A stretch of 64,000 nucleotides of DNA, from contig OW204000.1 of the NCBI GenBank assembly GCA_934047225.1, positions 11,302,001 through 11,366,000 on the forward strand, read 5' to 3'. Positions 1 through 10,033 of this stretch are shown in pieces. The translations under genes were made by a program, and so were the position numbers. The notes under the pieces are model-generated. The model saw only the letters and a list, made by a program, of their open reading frames with translations. It was not told the DNA's origin and made no database searches. Positions within the stretch are counted from its first letter, which is position 1; the number at the start of each line of letters is the position of its first letter. This DNA is from Ypsolopha sequella (lineage: Eukaryota > Arthropoda > Insecta > Lepidoptera > Ypsolophidae).

Positions 1-822
1 CAACAAAAAAAGAAATTATAGCTTTTGAGAATGTTTTATAGACTTGTCAATTCAAGTGATACTCTCAGGAGAGAGATATCACAAATTAAATACAATAAAA
101 AAAATATCGTGTAATCTACCCAAACAACTCCAAGCATTTTGAAAATAACTGAACATTATAAACAGATTAATAAAATAGTCTAAAGAATACCTTTCCATTT
201 TAAAATAAATAAATAACACAGCATATTCCCCCACATACTGAAGTTAAAATACTTTGAAGAATCTTAGTGCTATGTATCCAATTATCCATTGGTTACAATT
301 TCTATTTAAAAATGATAAATAACTTCCTGTTGGGTTCCTTCCAAAACTGTCGAAATATTCTCCAACTTTATTTATAAAATGAATCAATTTAATAGTTCAC
401 ATGCTTTTTATTGTATAATTTTATTTATTAAGATTGTATATTTGACATATCTGGTTATAACTATTTATAACACAACGAATATAACATTGCACTATAATTT
501 ACGAGTACGAATACAACAATTATTTTTTCACAACAAAAGAAAAAATATAGCTTTTGAGAATGTTTTATAGACTTGTCAATTCAAGCGATACTCTCAGGAG
601 AGAGATATCACAAATTAAATACAATAAAAAAAAATATCGTGTAATCTACCCAAACAACTCCGAGCATTTTAAAAATAACTGAACATAACACATGAAAAAA
701 GTTATAATTCAAAAAAATATTAAACATATCAATAAATCACTTAACTATACACGAGAACTTCACTAAATAATACATTTTTATTTATGATATATAATTATGT
801 TACTTAAGCATCATTATAAATT
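1..822 (+). repeat. Left arm of a large inverted repeat, made of about 531-bp tandem units
   Basis: This stretch is repeated in reverse complement at about 2338-3160, with only scattered differences. Inside it the sequence around positions 6-140 recurs at about 540-690, so the arm is itself a tandem array with a period near 531 bp; the window opens part-way through a unit. The inner edge lies near 822, where the match to 2338 stops (shared motif TTACTTAAGCATCATTATAA). Open frames here also appear in the other arm's units, but are short, A+T-rich and not gene-like. It could be the terminal inverted repeat of a Maverick/Polinton-like or related DNA element, since a fragment of that kind of polymerase lies between the arms. 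That link is inference. Confidence 0.8.
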
Positions 823-1875
823 ATAAATCATGAAAATGAATGTGCTCTTCGAAATGTATGTTGTATTAAGAAATGGTATTATGACAACCATATTGATAAA
901 TTTTCTATTTTCAAGTAGATTTTTATATAATTGTTTTATCAGGTTTAGAATTAATTAGTTCATATAATAAATAAAAAGATATAATTTTTATCAATCAAAT
1001 GTTTTATTTATTCATAACTCTTACTTACACTTTACACTTTGCACTTAAGTACACTTTAGTTAATATTTTCACCACTTTCTTGTATATGTTTGCTGGCCTC
1101 GAAACAAAAAATCAACTTACATTGCAAAACTGTGTGGTGTAGGTTTCACACAGGCTGAGACTTGTTTAATATCAAAAATGCTGACTATGTGAGAACATCA
1201 AGATTGTTATCGTTTAGCATAAATGAAAACATGATATGTGCTGATCAAGTTCACACCTGCAGCTAATAGTACATCGAAGACAAAAAAAATGTTAGATGCA
1301 GGAGAAATAAATAAAAAATATGACAATTTTATAATAATCAGTCTATTAATAGGTATCAAAAATTATTTTTCACTTATGTAATAGTAAAAATGTAAAAGTA
1401 ATCTAAACAGTTAGTTATAAGTTCTAATTCTACAATAGAGTTTGAGTCTACATTAAATGCTAGTATACTTTTTAATATATTGTTATTTGAGATACAATTT
1501 GTTTTCAAATATTTTGTTATTTTATTTATAAAGTTTAAAACAACTTCATAATCGTTTTGGAGTTTCTGAACTCTTTTTTGTTATACATAATAGTAGATAT
1601 TCATAAAGGGCTATGAAAATAAAATTTATAAAAGTTAAAGAACATCGTTTTTCACAAAATAAGTATGTAAACGACTTAAGATTATAAATTTGCCATTCAA
1701 CAAATGATAGAAATAATACATCTGTGTTCTTCTTTACTTTAACAAAAATTTTAAAATCTGATTCAGCATATAGTCCTGTTGTAATTTTAGTACCATTTCT
1801 GTGAATGTATGTATGTTTTGATACCATCACATCTCTCAAAAACCCTGCATCCATTTTGAAAAGTACTGCCCAAAA
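823..1875. other. A+T-rich spacer inside the inverted repeat, no gene seen
   Basis: This part of the loop between the inverted arms lies downstream of the polymerase fragment at 1876-2220 on the minus strand. The open frame continues past the recognisable polymerase end to about 1546, but those residues are low-complexity and match nothing I know. No splice sites, RNA genes or transposon ends stand out. Confidence 0.5.
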
Positions 1876-2220
1876 TAGTAAATGATGGCCCCAAGATAGT
1901 GTTGATATATTATCTTTTAAAATAAATGTTTTGTTGTCCCTGCGTGATAATACCACCTTGTTAAGCTCCTGTGTAAATAACTGATGTTTTATTGACTTGA
2001 AATGTACGTTTGTCTTTCTGAGTTCCTTGCCACGTGATAAGACGTTATCATAATCTGAAAACTCTAGGTTTTTCGTGATACACTTTTTTGTACCTTTTGC
2101 TTTTTTTATTTCTTGACTTTCAGTTTTTATGCAGTACAATTTCGATTGCAATCCTACAAACTCCAATAAAATTTCACCTTCATGTTCATCTTTAAATAAA
2201 CCGGGAACCTTTTTATTTGC
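1876..2220 (-). pseudogene. Fragment: C-terminal part of a protein-primed B-family DNA polymerase (Maverick/Polinton type)
   Basis: Read on the minus strand, about 115 codons resemble the C-terminal end of the DNA polymerase B found in Maverick/Polinton elements and relatives such as bidnavirus and adintovirus polymerases. Supporting landmarks are a VPGLFKDE segment, the EFVGLQSKLY block, a KKAKGTKK segment and a final STLSWGHHLL block. These lie after the palm domain, so no catalytic residues are present. A TAA stop at 2221-2223 cuts the frame off upstream and no ATG precedes the conserved part, so this is a remnant. It lies between inverted arms 1-822 and 2338-3530. Another piece of the same kind of polymerase, in the same orientation, is at 3705-4327; the part between them is missing. 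Family assignment is from remembered similarity; I cannot separate integrated virus from transposon. Confidence 0.7.
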
Positions 2221-2337
2221 TTAAGTGATACTAAATTTGTTATTTGCAAGATAAAAAAAAAAAAATTGTCATCTGATGATTCTAAAAGGTATTTGATATC
2301 GAATTCTACGGACACTTTATGGGGGCACTTTAGGATA

Positions 2338-3530
2338 AATTTATAATGATGCTTAAGTAACATAATTATATATCATGAATAAAAATGTATTATTTAGTGA
2401 AGTTCTCGTGTATAGTTAAGTGATTTATTTATATGTTTAATATTTTTTTGAATTATAACTTTTTTCATGTGTTATGTTCAGTTATTTTTAAAATGCTTGG
2501 AGTTGTTTGGGTAGATTACACGATATTTTTTTTATTGTATTTAATTTGTGATATCTCTCTCCTGAGAGTATCGCTTGAATTGACAAGTCTATAAAACATT
2601 CTCAAAAGCTATAATTTCTTTTTTTGTTGTGAAAAAATAATTGTTGTATTCGTACTCGTATATTACAGTGCAATGTTATATTCGTTGTGTTATAAATAGT
2701 TATAACCAGATATGTCAAATATACAATCTTAATAAATAAAATTATACAATAAAAAGCATGTGAACTATTAAATTGATTCATTTTATAAATAAAGTTGGAG
2801 AATATTTCGACAGTTTTTGAAGGAAACCAACAGGAAGTCATTTATCATTTTTAAATAGAAATAATAAGCAATGGATAATTGGATACATAGCACTAAGATT
2901 CTTCAAAGTATTTTAACTTCAGTATGTGGGGGAATATGCTTTGTTATTTATTTATTTTAAAATGGAAAGGTATTCTTTAGACTATTTTATTAATCTGTTT
3001 ATAATGTTCAGTTATTTTCAAAATGCTTGGAGTTGTTTGGGTAGATTACACGATATTTTTTTTATTGTATTTAATTTGTGATATCTCTCTCCTGAGAGTA
3101 TCGCTTGAATTGACAAGTCTATAAAACATTCTCAAAAGCTATAATTTCCTTTTTTTTTTGTGAAAAAATAATTGTTGTATTCGTACTCGTATATTACAGT
3201 GCAATGTTATATTCGTTGTGTTATAAATAGTTATAACCAGATATGTCAAATATACAATCTTAATAAATAAAATTATACAATAAAAAGCATGTGAACTATT
3301 AAATTGATTCATTTTATAAATAAAGTTGGAGAATATTTCGACAGTTTTTGAAGGAAACCAACAGGAAGTCATTTATCATTTTTAAATAGAAATTATAAGC
3401 AATGGATAATTGGATACATAGCACTAAGATTCTTCAAAGTATTTTAACTTCAGTATGTGGGGGAATATGCTTTGTTATTTATTTATTTTAAAATGGAAAG
3501 GTATTCTTTAGACTATTTTATTAATCTGTT
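2338..3530 (-). repeat. Right arm of the inverted repeat: two about 531-bp tandem units
   Basis: This is the reverse complement of the 1-822 arm and extends further, because the left arm is cut by the window edge. It holds one unit from about 2476 to 3006 and a second from about 3007 to 3530; both start with GTTCAGTTATTTT and end in TTTATTAATCTGTT. The two units are nearly identical, which implies recent tandem duplication or homogenisation. The arm sits exactly between two fragments of a polymerase that should be contiguous, so it either interrupted that gene or was brought in by rearrangement. Confidence 0.8.
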
Positions 3531-3631
3531 CGATCATGATAATACCATATTAAACGATTTTATGTTAAACTACTATTATAACAGATTGCTTTGTTGATAT
3601 TATAAATAAAAGATTATGTTATGTGATATGA

Positions 3632-3704
3632 GTTGTTTTATTTTGACTTAATAAACCTTATATGTGAGTAATATAAAAAAATATTAGTTGTAACGTATTT
3701 TACA
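3632..3704. repeat. 73-bp direct repeat, copy 1
   Basis: The sequence from GTTGTTTTATTTTGACTTAA to GTAACGTATTTTACA occurs here and again at 4328-4398 in the same orientation, differing by one substitution and a short A-run length change. The polymerase fragment at 3705-4327 lies precisely between the copies. The second copy is the 3' UTR and polyadenylation region of the minus-strand gene at 4419-5109, so this one is probably the displaced duplicate. Confidence 0.85.
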
Positions 3705-4327
3705 TTAGTTTTACATTTTGACCGTATTTTATTTTCATGTAGTCGTAGTGAAATTGGTACATGAGTGTTTTGGATAAGTCTAGAATACAAAATGCGAGAT
3801 AAATTGGTTTGTTATAGACATGTTTTGTTTTTTTTTAATTGGACCGCAATAAAATTTTTCGAAAACACAGTTCGGTTTTGATATCCCGGTCTGCTTGACA
3901 GACTTGACGCACCCATTTTTTTTACCGTTGTTCTCCCAATGTGTTACAAGTTTGACATTAACCTTCTTTTCAACATTTTCCATCGTCTTACCGTTAACAG
4001 AATTATTCATTAATTTATAGAAGTCTTTATCAAAAGCAGAAGTAGCCTGGGAACGATATTTAGTGTTTAAGTCTATATATTCTCTTAACCAAGGTTTCTG
4101 GTTGAATTGCTACACACGATGAACTTTTGTTAAAATTAATCCATGTTCTAGACATTGTATTAAGTTAACGTAGTGAATCACGTACTTTGATTTTAGATTA
4201 AGACTTGTGATCAATCTTTCACCTGCATTATTTGAAGTTTTTATGAGCTCAGGACAGAAGGGTAAATCAGAGTGTAGATCATGTTTTTCAATGGGATATT
4301 CAAGATCAACTTCTAAGATAAATCCAA
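3705..4327 (-). pseudogene. Fragment: central palm region of a Maverick/Polinton-type DNA polymerase B
   Basis: On the minus strand this encodes about 205 residues of a protein-primed B-family polymerase. It runs from the EVDLEYP block, through SDLPFCPE, REYIDLNT and NNSVNGKTMENV blocks, to a stretch ending GQNVKLM. It stops just before the catalytic motif C that should follow. It is broken by an in-frame TAG at 4110-4112 and by a frameshift at the homopolymer run near 3828-3836, after which similarity continues in another frame to about 3705. It therefore cannot encode an active enzyme. It is flanked by direct repeats 3632-3704 and 4328-4398, and shares orientation with the C-terminal fragment at 1876-2220. 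Similarity is from remembered motifs only, but several conserved blocks appear in the expected order. Confidence 0.8.
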
Positions 4328-4398
4328 GTTGTTTTATTTTGACTTAATAAACCTTATATGTGAGCAATATAAAAATATTAGTTGTAACGTATTTTACA
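4328..4398. repeat. 71-bp direct repeat, copy 2, also the 3' UTR/poly(A) region of the 4419-5109 gene
   Basis: This matches 3632-3704. Read on the minus strand it starts about 20 bases after the TAA of the gene at 4419-5109 and contains AATAAA shortly before its end, as expected for a polyadenylation region. The polymerase fragment begins immediately beyond it. Confidence 0.8.
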
Positions 4399-4418
4399 AA
4401 AGTAAGGAAGTGAAACGA

Positions 4419-5109
4419 TTATTTTTTCATCTTTCCAAAATCAATAAAATAGCTCTTACATTTAGAGTTATCAGCTATAAACTTCGTAATTTTGTATACA
4501 ATACTTTCACTCATTCGTTTAATTTCATCGTCAGGGGTTTTACTAACATATTTTACTCGAACTTCAGCATGTTTCCATTGTTCTTCATGTGGAATATCAC
4601 GGATCTTATGTAAATCAAATAACTCAATTTTTATAAGATGCGTAGCATTGTCTTCTTCTGATAATGCTATGTATTGTATACCATTTTCTTTAGGTTTCCC
4701 AACATTCGAACTGATTCCTCTCTTGATCTTTATTGGCACCTTTTTATCGAAAAACGCATCGATATTAGTATCAGGCTTTTGATTAATCTTCCTTTTCTTA
4801 GCTCTAGACGCCATTTCCTCCTCAAAGTTGGCTAAAGGGTCCTGAGCATAATAATATGGGTTCTGTCTAACTGGATCAAACACTTCATCTTCTTGCACGT
4901 CATTGATATACAATTCCCTTGAATTCTGAAAACAAAACAAAAAAAAAATATATAAAACAACTAAAAACACAAAAATATGAAGAAAAGAAAATAAAGAACC
5001 TGAGGAATCAAACTTGGTTATGAATAAAACGTAAAAAAATAAATAAAGATTCGTTATTCTTACCTCCATTTGTCCGTTTTTTATAGACTGACAGGGATCA
5101 AAAACACCA
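4419..5109 (-). CDS. Unrecognised protein, 3' two exons (5109-5064 and 4925-4419)
   Basis: I do not recognise this protein. The gene structure is good: on the minus strand an acceptor (TTATTATTATAG) opens a 46-bp exon at 5109-5064, followed by a donor (GAG|GTAAGA), a 138-bp intron (5063-4926) with a long T-rich tract, and acceptor TTTTCAG before the last exon at 4925-4419, which ends in TAA. The phases join cleanly. The encoded end of about 183 residues is charged and hydrophilic, with an acidic start (NDVQEDEVFDP), a basic nuclear-localisation-like cluster (RAKKRKINQK) and a Lys-rich tail (DFGKMKK). No membrane segment remains once the intron is removed. An AATAAA lies in the 3' UTR. A continuous frame also runs upstream to 5150, but the acceptor suggests upstream exons, which I could not find. 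It could be a host gene or a cargo gene of the nearby mobile DNA. Confidence 0.55.
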
Positions 5110-5150
5110 CTATAATAATAATAAAATAAGTCTTCTTTTATAAATAACAA

Positions 5151-8100
5151 AGTAAGTTCGAAAACTAGAACGAGACTGATAAGTCGTCAGAGATCTTTAT
5201 CGCTTATAAAGACAATTTACATCGTTAATAAATGATATAGATAAACAAGTATCCTAATAATAAATGACATGCACATAAACCATTACTAAGTGAATAATAA
5301 CTTTGGAATTACTATAACAAAACTTTCGTGTTAATTATTTCATTATCAACAGATAAATAATGATCCCATTAATAAATTACATGCATGCACATAAACCAGT
5401 ATTAAGTTAATAGTCAATTGAGTTTTATTTTGGCAAATGTTGACACATCTCATTAACTAATTACTCAGTGGTCCAGAACCGGCGAAAACACACTACTTAT
5501 AATATATATACATATATAATATATATTTAATCAGCTATAGCTGATTTAATTTTTGTGACTTTTTAAAGTAATTTTCTAATCAAGGTTTAAAAGCAGTTGT
5601 TACCGCCATTATTCTCTCCTTTCCACCATCGATTTGATCCCTACATACGTCACAAAATTAATTTTATTTACTATCAAGCATTATTTTTTTAATCTAATTA
5701 TCTGTTATATACACCTGTTGAAGTCAGTGTGTGTGAGAATATAAAAAATATATATAATTAAATTATGTGTAAAAATGTTATTGTTGAAAATAAACTGAAG
5801 CCATGGCTATTAGTAAAAATAGCCTTTTAAATTGTTAAGGGATTTTAAAACTCAAATTAATTATTATTGTTTTCTGCTTATTGTTAGGTAAAATTATTTT
5901 TAAGGGGCTTCACAATCAAAACTGCTTTTACAGACGTTTTTAAATTGGTTTAAACTTTCTATATGAATATTACAAAACTTTGAAAAAAATATATCACACA
6001 TATTGACCCATGTCCCGTAATTGTGATGTTTTAAAATCTTAAAAACATTAACCTACAACCAGAAAATAAATACCTTTAATAACCTTTCAAATGCTTTAAA
6101 AAACTGTTAAATAGTTTAAACTTTTTAAATTCAAAAGACACAAGGTTAAAACTTATGCACACACACGAGCAATACAAAAATCTAACACAATGATGTTTAA
6201 AACTTTAAAATATCAAACTTAACACATGTGAAAAGCATTATTTTCTCTATTTTGCGCTACCCGGCGACACAGCGATCGTCGTAACAGCCACTTTGCAATG
6301 CACTCTGACATGAACGTTATTTCTATTTCGTTATTGTCGATATTTGTACAGACCTATTTCGAGCTGCTAATTTAACTTACTGAAGCCCCTTAAGCACATC
6401 ATTTTAATTGAAAATGTGATAATTTATAAACAAATGAGTATGAGTATTGAAATATATCATTTATAGAACGAAGTCCTTAAAAATATTTAGATAATTATTC
6501 CCTGGTATACCAAATCTACAGATTTAGTGTTCAATAAAAATTATACAAATAAAAAACAAAACTTACTGGGGAAAACCATTTTAAAGGAAAATTTATAATT
6601 GCACACAGGTGTGTGCTGGTATTACCTGAGATAACAAATTTGCATATGGGTTTTAATTGTTTGCAGTTTTCCTCTTAGATTAAATTTTAAACAAGGTTAT
6701 TAATACGTAGAGACACGTTTTTCCTATTTAAATTTATCGATTAAGCAGAATCACAAAATAAAACAATGAAAAAATTACTCGGAACTCTACAATGTTCTTA
6801 CAAACGGTTCAGTAACCTTTAACTATGCTCAAATCCTTAGACATAATTTATCTACAAATCTCACGTCATGCTCATTTCTTTGTTCATCTAATTTACGAAA
6901 TTCAATATCGTAATGCGTTTTTTATTTGAAACAATATTCACTAAGGTTCAAAGTTAATCAGAACGTTAAAGATCGTGTCTGTAGACAAGACAAAAATACA
7001 AAAAACAATCATAAGTACAATAGCGCAAGTCATAGAGATAGTTCCAAACAGATCGTCGGAGAACTGATATAAAAAATTACTTTAAAAAAAAAGCAACTTT
7101 TGGAGAGGCTGAGTAGTTATCAGAAAAAAGCGTGATATTTTATAGGTGATTAGCCAATGGCTTAGTTGAATTGCATAATTCTAAATTCGGATTCTAAAAG
7201 TGGAGGAGATGAGTCCTACACTGATTTTCCGCAATCGTGAATGTTGTGCATTTCCTCTCGGTCAGTCAGCCCAGAGAATAGCTCTTTAAAATAGAGCTGC
7301 ACAAATTCAGCATGCTGAAAAAACTGGTTCAGTGCAGGGAAGGTGGAGCTCATTGCATGATAAACATTAATTTAATAGAAAATGCCAACTGAAAAACAGA
7401 AGAACAACCCCTTAATAAGTTTATTAAATATCTAGTGACATCTTTTATATTATCTGAGATGAAAGACTCGACACAGACTTCGACAATTAATATAGGTACT
7501 GGTTGTAAATGGGTTGCTATCTTTAAATGAAATAAAATTTTCTACTGATCATACTGAACAAATTTCACAATAAAGCAACATACCTGCGCAAATGAATAAA
7601 ATTGTTCTCCTCTCCATTCTAACATAACCTACTGAAAATGTTGTATGGGCAAGCCAATGATGACGTTTTAATAATAGACTCGGCAAATGCAATGTAAAAA
7701 CGGCACCAGTGTCATAATGTAGCTACTAATTATGCTTAGATTTAGATAATCATACAATGACAAAAAGGCTGCAGAAACACAGGATAGCATAATACGGATA
7801 CCTTGTCATTAGAAAAAGATAAACATACGTTCTGCGTTACGTCTCGCTCGCAGAGAGCAATGGATGATGAAATGAAATTAATTTTACAAGTTTTATTAAT
7901 ATTTACTTTAACAACGTACGAAACGAGACATATTTTTATTGTTCCACAGTTAAAGTGCAATTTGTAAGATTTTATTTTATTTTCGATTTTAAATGATTTT
8001 TTATGAAATTGCACACGTAGTTTCGTCATGAAGCCGTGTGTCCGACTTAGTGACTTTCAAGCCTTTTTCTTGCTATTTTAAGAGCACGGGTAATGCATCG

Positions 8101-9335
8101 TCTACTTCAGTTTATTAAAAATGTAATTGGAGCAAGTGAACTTTTTTTCAATTGCATGGGTCAGTTTTTGTAATATATCTTAACTTAATAAAATTGTTTA
8201 GTTTCATAAGAAGAGGATGTAGTTTCATTTAAAGATCTATTTACAACCGATATTACTTATTTGTAGTTCCAAACTGATCCACTTAAATTTGAACTGATAC
8301 ATTATCAGCTGAAACTAAATCTCTAGCGGCCTCTCCAATGGATCGTGTCGATACTCTGAGCTGGGTGTTTGCCAGTTCAATTATCATTACCAGCCGAAAT
8401 ATGCCGAGTCACCCTGTTGTGGGTGACCCGCATTAAATCGGTTAATTCAAACTATTTATCAACCTCCATTCGTTATGCATAGGATCAGATTTGGAAATTG
8501 TTTGATGATGTTATGGCATGAGCCCTATTGTGTCAGGGCAGGCCACTTGTGACTGTTGATCGTTGATCTACTGAAGCGTTTCATGGAAAGTTTTGTTTAT
8601 GCTAGGACAGCTGAATAATTTCAAATATTCTGATAGAAGATTGATGAAGCCACGATACTTGATCTCGGAAATTGTTTTGTTTTTGCAGTCGGTCACTATG
8701 TTACAAACCATGTTAATGGTATGCAAATTTATAATATATGCCTAGTGCAACTGAAAAGTTAAAGTTATATATAAAAAGGAATTTTTTTTTTTTCTATTTA
8801 AGTAAGCCAGTACAAAATAACGAATCCGAAAAAAAATCCAAATTAAAAAAACTTAGCTAAGAGAGCTCTAATAGCTCCAAATTCATAATTACTGTTCCAT
8901 GACAAATTCACTACAATCTGATATGACACAACTGTTCTGTTTGAATGGAGGCACAATACCTACTCTTCTAATGCAAATGAGCACATCGAATCATGTTTAT
9001 CGACATCTATCAGGATTCTTAAAGCATTGTAATAACAAAGGAAATGCTTTAATTCACGGGACAACTAACATGGCGCTAAGTCTAACTAGGAAGGTTGCAA
9101 AAAGTCTGTGAACTTATTTGTGCTAATGCCCCCATGTGAAACAATCCAATAGGCTTGGTACAGTGTAGTCCCAAAATAGTGAGTTTTTCCAAGAATTAGG
9201 TTTTTTTTTTTAAGTGATATATTCTTTGGTGCTTAAAGCAATTTTTGGTAGGGTAAAATCTCACCCATCAAAGCGTCCTCCGTCACCGAAATGTTGCACT
9301 TCTGTCGGCAGTCCCCATGTCTGCATATGTTTTTT
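5151..9335. other. Long stretch without a recognisable gene
   Basis: This is A+T-rich sequence that could include introns or the 5' part of the gene at 4419-5109. The only structured piece I can support is the dispersed repeat at about 6240-6390. Minor items are a TA-rich patch with the palindrome AATCAGCTATAGCTGATT near 5530-5550, and short open frames around 7742-8029 (minus) and 8899-9111 (plus) that lack family similarity or splice support. Confidence 0.4.
6240..6390 (+). repeat. Dispersed repeat F, copy 1
   Basis: About 150 bp here matches 60220-60375 in reverse complement, including a conserved CGTCGTAACAGCCAC block, an ATTTCTATTTC block and CGATATTTGT followed by GAGCTGCTAATTT. A short related piece with GTCGTAACAGCCAC is at about 55640. 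The family is unknown to me. Edges are approximate. Confidence 0.6.
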
Positions 9336-9700
9336 TATCTACTCCCATACTGCAATAAGGTTTATAACATCAAAAGCAGTTTAATAAGTACCTACATTGT
9401 TAGACCGATGTTATAATATTAAACTATAACACCGCAATTCTCTGCTGTGATTGGCTAAATTTATTATAACACCGCTAGAGAACTAATCACAAACGATAAC
9501 GGGTTAGTCTTAATTTCTTAAGCCACGCCCTCTTTCTCTTCTCGCTTCAGATTGGTATCTGTGAAATTATTTTTGATGTTCGGCATTGGGACACTCAAGC
9601 AAATCTATAACGAAATCACTTCGTTCGTTTTGTAAACTATCACTCGTGTCCCAATGTCTCACATTATGTCAAAATTGCACAAAATACTATTTTATTATCA
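9336..9700 (+). repeat. Dispersed repeat A, copy 1
   Basis: This is one of three copies (also 24617-25079 and 37431-38280). Shared landmarks are ATAAGTACC, the paired TATAACACCGC motifs around GTGATTGGC, CCACGCCC and, at the end, CATTGGGACACTC followed by CACTCGTGTCCCAATG, which can fold into a hairpin. No coding capacity is seen. It is probably a non-autonomous mobile element of unknown class. Confidence 0.8.
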
Positions 9701-9835
9701 CAGATCTAATTATGTAGGTTTCCTTTGCCTTGTTTTCATTGTTTTGTGTTGCGAATTTATCTGTATATACCTACCATTAATTTGCTTTCCTCTATAGGTT
9801 TTTGATTACTACTATTATTAAAACAATTAAAAAAA

Positions 9836-9890
9836 TATTACTCGATATATTTCGGCCCTCGGTATGGGGCCGTCATCAGTCGAATCTATA
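9836..9890 (-). ncRNA. Hammerhead-ribozyme-like motif 1
   Basis: The minus strand reads CTGATGA, then C, a GGCCC/GGGCC stem with a short loop, then GAAATATA. That matches the universal core (CUGANGA, stem II, GAAA) except for one extra base beside stem II. Stem III would be minimal, as reported for hammerheads in Penelope-like elements. A short stem I can form between UUCGA before the core and UCGAG after it. Activity is untested; the extra base and tiny stem III are the main doubts. Confidence 0.5.
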
Positions 9891-9979
9891 ATTTATAAAA
9901 AAAAACCTTTATATTATATATTATATTTAACTTTTACGAGCTTTTGATTACTACTATTATTAAAACAATTAAAAAAATA

Positions 9980-10023
9980 TTACTCGATATATTTCGGCCC
10001 TCGGTATGGGGCCGTCATCATTA
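9980..10023 (-). ncRNA. Hammerhead-ribozyme-like motif 2, truncated at its 5' end
   Basis: This is the same core as the motif 142 bp away, but the insertion edge falls inside it: the first core base (C of CTGATGA) is A and the upstream strand of stem I is target DNA. It is therefore probably inactive alone. Confidence 0.45.
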
Positions 10024-10033
10024 TCCTCTATAG

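Larger units (their letters stand above)
9799..10023 (-). mobile_element. Small dimeric insertion with hammerhead-like motifs (retrozyme- or Penelope-like)
   Basis: A 225-bp insertion is flanked by a 10-bp direct repeat, TCCTCTATAG, at 9789-9798 and 10024-10033, which looks like a target-site duplication. It consists of an identical 79-bp sequence at 9800-9878 and 9942-10020 separated by 63 bp, that is, one 142-bp unit plus a partial second. On the minus strand each 79-bp copy contains a hammerhead-ribozyme-like core: TGATGA, a GC-rich hairpin (GGCCC...GGGCC), then GAAATATA. The insertion begins at this core on the minus strand. Tandem units bearing hammerheads are known from animal retrozymes and Penelope-like elements; assignment here is inference. 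Confidence 0.6.

Noticed and set aside
379..570. Open frame of 63 codons with relatives at 2602-2841 and 3139-3372
   Set aside because: It is the same sequence within each 531-bp repeat unit. The peptide is hydrophobic, starts at different places and has no family similarity; copies are preserved because the DNA repeat is recent.
4329..4782. Plus-strand frames opposite the 4419-5109 gene
   Set aside because: These are antisense shadows of a better-supported, spliced minus-strand gene, and they begin in its 3' UTR repeat.
8899..9111. Plus-strand 70-codon frame with an FCLNGGTIP segment, briefly considered as a UEV-domain (TSG101-like) piece
   Set aside because: Only a few residues match and the surrounding conserved positions are absent; no splice sites frame it.
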